DNA of 58,085 bases, taken from NCBI RefSeq assembly GCF_000280905.1, contig NZ_ALAP01000001.1, forward strand, positions 1-58,085, given 5' to 3'. Source of the stretch: Streptomyces sp. AA1529. GTDB lineage: Bacteria > Actinomycetota > Actinomycetes > Streptomycetales > Streptomycetaceae. The notes below the pieces were generated by a model. That model was not told the origin of the DNA and made no database searches. It saw only the letters and a list, made by a program, of their open reading frames with translations. This document shows positions 53,894 through 58,085 of the stretch, in pieces (the stretch's first letter is position 1; each line of letters begins with the position of its first letter). A program made the position numbers and the translations under genes.

Positions 53894-54657
53894 CACACAC
53901 CACCCCATTCGACGTATCCGGCCAGGGAGTCGACCGGGGCGGGCGCCGGCGGATCGGCCGGGTAGTCCAGCTTCCAGTCGCCGTCCCGCCACAGCACGGT
54001 GGTGGCGGCGGCCTGCATCCGGCCGTCCTGGAACCGCCACACGGTGCGGATCACGGCCGTGCTTGCGGTGTAGCTCACGAAGTCGAACCCGGCGATCTGG
54101 CCCTGGGCAGCGCCCTCCCGGGCCCGCGGGTCCGCCGTGCGCTCCGAGGCGGCCCGGGCCTTCAGGTAGGGCTCCCGGCCCTCACCGACGGTCTGCGCGC
54201 GGGTGACGTCCTGCCAGTCCTCGGCAGCCAGATAGCGGACACTGATCTGACTGGTCGCCAGCAGCGCGCCGAGCGGGGTGTGCGCGTAGCAGCGCGCCAC
54301 GTCCTTCTCGACCACGGCCGGGCCCGCCGCCTTCGACGAGGGAAGGGCGACGGAGTGGAACAGCTTCCAGTCCACGCCCTCCGGCGGAGCGGTGGGGACC
54401 TTCCTGCCCGTGTCCTCCGGTTCGGGGCAGTCACCGCGGTCCGCCGCGGCGGACGGGGGTGGCTGCCCGGCCCCGGCGTCCGTGCCCGGGGCCGGCGAGA
54501 CGGCGCCGGAGCGGCTCTCCGGTGCGTCGGAGGAGACGAGGACCGCCACTCCGACGACGGCGACGAAGCCGATGAACGCGACCGCGAGGACGAAGCCGTT
54601 CCGCAGCCAGGGGCTGCGCGACTCGTCGCTTCCCGCGCGGCTGCCGGGCTCTGCCAT
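53893..54657 (-). CDS. Cluster 2: VirB8-like bitopic membrane protein
   Basis: Product of 254 residues. One membrane helix at about 21-43 (FVLAVAFIGFVAVVGVAVLV), a disordered linker, then the globular domain with RCYAHTPLGALLATSQISV and the end AGYVEWGGV, matching the cluster 1 protein. The ATG at 54657 follows GGGAAGGGAC. Confidence 0.72.
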   Translation of the reverse strand: MAEPGSRAGSDESRSPWLRNGFVLAVAFIGFVAVVGVAVLVSSDAPESRSGAVSPAPGTDAGAGQPPPSAAADRGDCPEPEDTGRKVPTAPPEGVDWKLFHSVALPSSKAAGPAVVEKDVARCYAHTPLGALLATSQISVRYLAAEDWQDVTRAQTVGEGREPYLKARAASERTADPRAREGAAQGQIAGFDFVSYTASTAVIRTVWRFQDGRMQAAATTVLWRDGDWKLDYPADPPAPAPVDSLAGYVEWGGV

Positions 54658-54708
54658 GTCCCTTCCCCTCCCTGTGATCCGCATCGCTGCGCAGTCCGTG
54701 GCGGCCCG

Positions 54709-55026
54709 TCAGACGAGGGCGCCGACGATGCCGGAGGCGGAGCCCACCAGCAGGCAGGCGCCCAGCACATAGCCCAGCCCCTTGGCGTGCTCGCGTCCTC
54801 CGCCCCGGGAGTGGTCCAGCGCCATCCGCGCCGCGACCCCGAAGATCCCCGCGACGCAGAGCGCCGTGACCGTCCATGCCACCCACTTGAGAACCGTCAG
54901 CAGTCCGTCGGCACCGGGCGGCGCCGCGCCGCCGCCGACGTCCGGAGGCCCGGAGGGCACCGACCCGGCGGCGAGCGGGGCGAGTTCCTGTGAGGCGGCG
55001 GAGACGGCCGCCAGCAGAGTGGACAT
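54709..55026 (-). CDS. Cluster 2: small two-helix membrane protein (VirB2-like topology)
   Basis: Product of 105 residues. A Gly/Pro/Ala-rich N-terminus, then helix 1 (WVAWTVTALCVAGIFGVAAR), a basic loop with HSRGGGREHAKG, and helix 2 (GYVLGACLLVGSASGIVGAL). Same layout as the two tandem proteins of cluster 1. Confidence 0.7.
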   Translation of the reverse strand: MSTLLAAVSAASQELAPLAAGSVPSGPPDVGGGAAPPGADGLLTVLKWVAWTVTALCVAGIFGVAARMALDHSRGGGREHAKGLGYVLGACLLVGSASGIVGALV

Positions 55027-55039
55027 GCGGGGTTCCCCT

Positions 55040-55654
55040 TCAGGCGGGTCGGATGAGTCGGGTCAGATCGCGTGCCAAGGGCGCGCATTCCTTGGGGAGA
55101 TGGGTCAGTGGCGACTCCCCGAGCCGCCACTGCTCCACCCACGGGATCTCCCACAGCCGGGGCACGGCGCCGGAGACGAGGTACAGCAGGTCGCGCAGGG
55201 CCCTGGGCCGGCGGCCGGGGGCGTCGGCGACGACGACCAGGCCCAGCAGGTCGATGCCGGTGACGAGTTGCGAGGCCCACTGCTGCGCGGCGCTCTGCAC
55301 GGCCTTCAGGCCGCCCGCGTCGGAGCGCGCCACGAGGACGACCGGCTGCGGCGTCCCGGCCGAGGGCCAGGCGCGGCCCGCGTCCCGGCCGCCGGGCACC
55401 GCCTGCTCCAGGGTGCTGACCCCGGCGCCGCCGTGGACGCCCAGCCACCACCAGCCGTGCCCGGCGTCCTGTCGTGTCGGGGCGACGGGCAGCATCCGGT
55501 CCGGCCACGGCACCCCGCCCTGCGGGGCGGTCGGACCGGTGACCGGCGTCGGACCGTCCTGAACCGATCGCCGCGGCTCCCCGTTGTTGCCCCCCGAAGG
55601 GTGGGCCGGAGTCGGAGAAAGCCAGGGGTTGGAAACCGGCACTTCCCCGGTCAT
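55040..55654 (-). CDS. Cluster 2: DUF6668-like protein with degenerate P-loop
   Basis: Product of 204 residues. Shorter N-terminus than in cluster 1, then WWLGVHGGAGVSTLEQAV (deviant P-loop), PVVLVARSDAGGLKAVQSAA and LLGLVVVADAPGRRPRALRD. The loop lacks a Lys, as in the cluster 1 protein. First gene of the cluster 2 operon; divergent from the hydrolase gene. Confidence 0.72.
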   Translation of the reverse strand: MTGEVPVSNPWLSPTPAHPSGGNNGEPRRSVQDGPTPVTGPTAPQGGVPWPDRMLPVAPTRQDAGHGWWWLGVHGGAGVSTLEQAVPGGRDAGRAWPSAGTPQPVVLVARSDAGGLKAVQSAAQQWASQLVTGIDLLGLVVVADAPGRRPRALRDLLYLVSGAVPRLWEIPWVEQWRLGESPLTHLPKECAPLARDLTRLIRPA

Positions 55655-55786
55655 GGCCTCTCCCTTCGGCGGCGTGCTCGACGCCGCGCTCGAACTCATG
55701 GGTGGTCACGTGGTTCCACGTGCTGGATTTCGGACTGCGGACCCTCATACGGACTTTCGCCGGAACTGGTTCAAGAGGGGGTGCGG

Positions 55787-56818
55787 ATGCCCGCAACCGC
55801 GTTGAGGGTGGCCGGGGGTGTCGCAGCCGGTCTGCTCGCCATGCTGGTCGGGCTGTCCGTCGTGGCGGCCGCCGAGGAGGAGGAAGCCGGCGCTCCGGTC
55901 GGGCTGGTGACCACGCTCGACTCCCGGAGCGTCCCGCCGGAGTACGTGGCGTGGGTCGAGCGGGCCGGACACGAGTGCGCAGAGGTCAGCGCCCCGCTGA
56001 TCGCCGCGCAGATCGACGCCGAGTCGGGCTGGAACGCCACTGCGCGCAGCCACGCCGGGGCGCAGGGGCTGAGCCAGTTCCTGCCCGGTACCTGGAAGAC
56101 CTGGGGGGTGGACGCGGCGGGCAGGGACGGGAGTTCCGAACCGGACGGGACCGCCGACCCGTTCACCCCCGGCGACGCCATCATGACCCAGGCCCGCTAC
56201 GACTGCTGGCTCGCGAAGAAGGTGGCGCCGCTGGGCAACGGCGCGGACCTGACCCGGCTGCTCCTCGCCGCCTACAACGCGGGACCGGGCGCGGTCCAGG
56301 AGTTCGGCGGACTGCCGCCGTATCCGGAGACGCAGAGCTACGTCACCAGGATCATCGCGGCGATGACCGGCTATTCCGGCGGCACGGCGGACGAGGAGGG
56401 CGGCCCGTTCGGCGACCGCGTGGTGGCCTACGCCAAGAAGTGGCTGGGCACCCCGTACGCGTGGGGAGGCGGCGGCCCGGAGGGCCCGAGCCGGGGCTTC
56501 GCGCAGGGGGCGGACACGGTGGGGTTCGACTGCTCCAGCCTGGTCCAGGCGGCCGTCTACCACGCCAGCGGCGGCCGGACGCTGCTGCCCCGCACCTCGC
56601 AGGTCCAGGTCACCGCGGGCGAGCCCGTGGAGCGGGACGCGCTGCGGCCGGGCGACGTGATCGGCTTCGACCTGCACGGCAGCTTCGACCACATCGGCAT
56701 CTACATCGGAAACGGGCAGTTCATCCACGCGCCGAGGACCGGCGACGTGGTGAAGATCAGCCGGCTCGGTGACAGCTACTACACCAGCAGGCCCCAGAAG
56801 GTGAGAAGGTTCGGATGA
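55787..56818 (+). CDS. Cluster 2: lytic transglycosylase-NlpC/P60 cell-wall hydrolase
   Basis: Product of 343 residues. Signal peptide or anchor at ~1-28. SLT domain at about 45-190 (PLIAAQIDAESGWNATARSH, GLSQFLPGTWKTWGV, LLAAYNAGPGAVQEFGG with catalytic Glu near 78). NlpC/P60 domain from ~205 (VGFDCSSLVQAAVY, catalytic Cys near 246; SFDHIGIYIGNGQFIHAPRT, His near 302). Cleaves both glycan and peptide bonds of peptidoglycan, as in Gram-positive VirB1 proteins. ATG at 55787 next to a GAGGGGG site; a GTG at 55781 is possible. Confidence 0.88.
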   Translation: MPATALRVAGGVAAGLLAMLVGLSVVAAAEEEEAGAPVGLVTTLDSRSVPPEYVAWVERAGHECAEVSAPLIAAQIDAESGWNATARSHAGAQGLSQFLPGTWKTWGVDAAGRDGSSEPDGTADPFTPGDAIMTQARYDCWLAKKVAPLGNGADLTRLLLAAYNAGPGAVQEFGGLPPYPETQSYVTRIIAAMTGYSGGTADEEGGPFGDRVVAYAKKWLGTPYAWGGGGPEGPSRGFAQGADTVGFDCSSLVQAAVYHASGGRTLLPRTSQVQVTAGEPVERDALRPGDVIGFDLHGSFDHIGIYIGNGQFIHAPRTGDVVKISRLGDSYYTSRPQKVRRFG

Positions 56819-57525
56819 CAGCACTTGGTCGGCGCGCCGGGACCGCGGCGGCGGTACTCACGCTCACACTCGCCGCCACCCTGGCCGGCTGTGGCTCCGA
56901 GGACGAGGGCGCCGCCGCGACCGGAGGCGCCACGCGGCCGCCGGGAGCGGGCACTTCGGCCTCGCACCCGCCGTCGGCGGCGGAGCCGTCGGCGTCGTCG
57001 GCGCCGCCGGCCGCGGACGACGACCCCTCGCAGTCGCCCTCGCCCAGCGGTTCGGCGGAGAAGAGGACGCGGGGCACCCCGAAGGGCGGCGTCCCGAAGC
57101 CGGGGGACGTGGACGGGAGGAGCCCCGACGAGGTCGCCGAGGGGACGCTCACCGCGATGTGGACGCACGACACCGCCGTCGACGACGGGCCCGGGGACGC
57201 GGCTCGGCGCACCGCGGACGCCGGCTGGCTGACCCGCTCGTACGCGCGGCAGCTCGCGGACCGCCGCGGCGGTCCGGCGCCCGGCGCCCAGTGGCAGCGG
57301 TGGGCGGACCACCGCGCCTACACCACCGTCGCGTTGGACCGGACCGAGGACGCGGCGAAGCCGGAGGACACCGGGACCGTGGCCTGGCGGCAGCTGACCG
57401 TCACCGCCACCCCGCACGGGCGCGACGGCTGGACGCGGGAGCCGGCTCCTGTGGTGGCCTACGTGCACCTCGTCCGGAAGTCCGCCGGCGCGGAGTGGCG
57501 GGTCGCCGACGTCACCGTGCGCTAG
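56815..57525 (+). CDS. Cluster 2: putative lipoprotein
   Basis: Product of 236 residues. Signal peptide with lipobox LAGC (Cys at 26), a disordered Ser/Ala/Pro/Glu-rich linker and a globular part (DEVAEGTLTAMWTHDTAVDD; TVAWRQLTVTATPHGRDGWT; PAPVVAYVHLVRKSAGAEWR). The last region resembles the beta-rich fold of small exported T4SS-associated proteins, but no family is recognised. ATG overlaps the hydrolase stop (ATGA), so it belongs to the same operon. No counterpart in cluster 1. Confidence 0.75.
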   Translation: MTALGRRAGTAAAVLTLTLAATLAGCGSEDEGAAATGGATRPPGAGTSASHPPSAAEPSASSAPPAADDDPSQSPSPSGSAEKRTRGTPKGGVPKPGDVDGRSPDEVAEGTLTAMWTHDTAVDDGPGDAARRTADAGWLTRSYARQLADRRGGPAPGAQWQRWADHRAYTTVALDRTEDAAKPEDTGTVAWRQLTVTATPHGRDGWTREPAPVVAYVHLVRKSAGAEWRVADVTVR

Positions 57526-57556
57526 CGCCGGGGAATACCACCAGGAAGGGAGCTCC

Positions 57557-58085
57557 ATGCCCACCACCTACGAGCCCGCCGAGGTACCCGGCTGGCCGGC
57601 CTACGCCTTCGTCGTGCGGGACAGCGGCCGGGTGGCCGTCTCCGGCCCGCTGCTGCCCGCGGCCGAACACCCCACCCGGGCCTCGGCCGTGGACGCGGTG
57701 GCCGATGCGGCCGCGGGGCTCGGACGGCCGGTGCGGGCCGAGGCGACCGAACGGGACGGCACCGTGTGGCACCTGGTGATCTCACCGGACGGAGCGGTCG
57801 GCGAACTGTCCGTCGGCGCCCGGCAGGGCAAGGCGTCCAGGAAGCGCACCGCGCCGGGTCGTGCCCGCCGCCCGGATTCCGGTCAGGCGCGGTCGGCACC
57901 GGAGCCCGTCACCGCCGCGCCCGTCGCGGGAGCGGTCACCCCCGAAGCCCTCTCCGAGGCCGTCGCCCGCCTCGACGGGTACGCGGCGGCGGGCCGCGCG
58001 GAGGAGGCCGAGACCCTGGCCGCCCAGCTCGACGAACACGCCGCGAACGCGCTCGGCCTCTCCCACCCCGACGCGCTGCTGGTCC
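57557..58085 (+). CDS. Cluster 2: shared-N-domain protein, incomplete at the window end
   Basis: Open to the right edge (176 codons visible, no stop). The N-domain (PAYAFVVRDSGRVAVSGPLL; WHLVISPDGAVGELSV) matches the 31845 and 47678 proteins in layout. A basic Arg/Ala/Pro linker follows. The visible C-terminus (LSEAVARLDGYAAAGRAEEA, LAAQLDEHAANALGLSHPDA) resembles the TPR-like part of the cluster 1 protein. GGAAGGGAG precedes the ATG. It is the cluster 2 counterpart of the 31845 gene. Confidence 0.75.
   Translation, partial: MPTTYEPAEVPGWPAYAFVVRDSGRVAVSGPLLPAAEHPTRASAVDAVADAAAGLGRPVRAEATERDGTVWHLVISPDGAVGELSVGARQGKASRKRTAPGRARRPDSGQARSAPEPVTAAPVAGAVTPEALSEAVARLDGYAAAGRAEEAETLAAQLDEHAANALGLSHPDALLV

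Noticed and set aside
31845..58085. Type VII (ESX) secretion locus
   Set aside because: No WXG100 proteins, EccC-type multi-ATPase or mycosin protease; VirB4/VirD4/VirB6-like proteins fit type IV better.

Overview
The window is very GC-rich, with strongly biased third codon positions, GTG/TTG starts and many ATGA/GTGA gene overlaps. It carries AfsR/SARP, XRE-DUF5753/DUF397, DUF4232 and DUF574-type methyltransferase genes. All of this points to the chromosome of a Streptomyces or close relative. No rRNA, tRNA or CRISPR array was seen.

Layout. 0-4 kb (minus strand): the promoter-proximal end of an actinobacterial high-affinity [NiFe]-hydrogenase operon (Rieske/DUF2231 membrane protein, a 517-residue protein of unknown function, a 51-residue mini-ORF, and the hydrogenase small subunit at the left edge; the large subunit should lie just outside). 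4.4-5.7 kb: a C2H2-like small protein with a leaderless promoter, and a DUF574-family methyltransferase. 6-9.6 kb: the iron-uptake operon efeO-efeB-efeU behind an iron-box-like palindrome. 9.6-12.2 kb: a small cargo block (TetR regulator, darcynin-like protein, siderophore-interacting flavoprotein) flanked by two pieces of one IS5-type transposase in swapped order. 12.3-15.1 kb: a SnoaL-like protein, a lipoprotein and an XRE/DUF397 regulatory pair with satellite small genes. 15.1-23.5 kb: a second-type complex I locus (nuoA, a NuoB/NuoD-like fusion with a His-rich linker, nuoH, J, K, L, M, N) with no NADH-oxidising module. 23.7-30.6 kb: a secreted polysaccharide lyase family 8 enzyme, a TetR/amidase divergon, a broken alpha/beta hydrolase and a secreted DUF4232 protein, followed by an ECF sigma factor at 30.8-31.4 kb.

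31.8-58 kb is the most unusual part. It holds two type IV secretion-like gene clusters in inverted orientation, with the same gene order: DUF6668-like P-loop protein, small two-helix membrane protein(s), VirB8-like protein, VirB6/TrbL-like protein, SCO6880-like protein, VirB4-like ATPase. Cluster 1 (plus strand, 34.0-43.1 kb) also has a VirD4/TraG-like coupling protein. Cluster 2 (minus strand, 55.7-49.4 kb) does not, but has a ricin-lectin membrane protein downstream. Each cluster is divergent from a peptidoglycan-hydrolase gene and a protein with a shared N-terminal domain. An AfsR/SARP-type regulator and a DUF418 membrane protein sit between them. No relaxase, integrase or TraB-like FtsK translocase is visible, so these look like chromosomal secretion or translocation machines rather than a complete conjugative element.

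Functions are inferred by reading the translated sequence and recognising family motifs; no database search was run.
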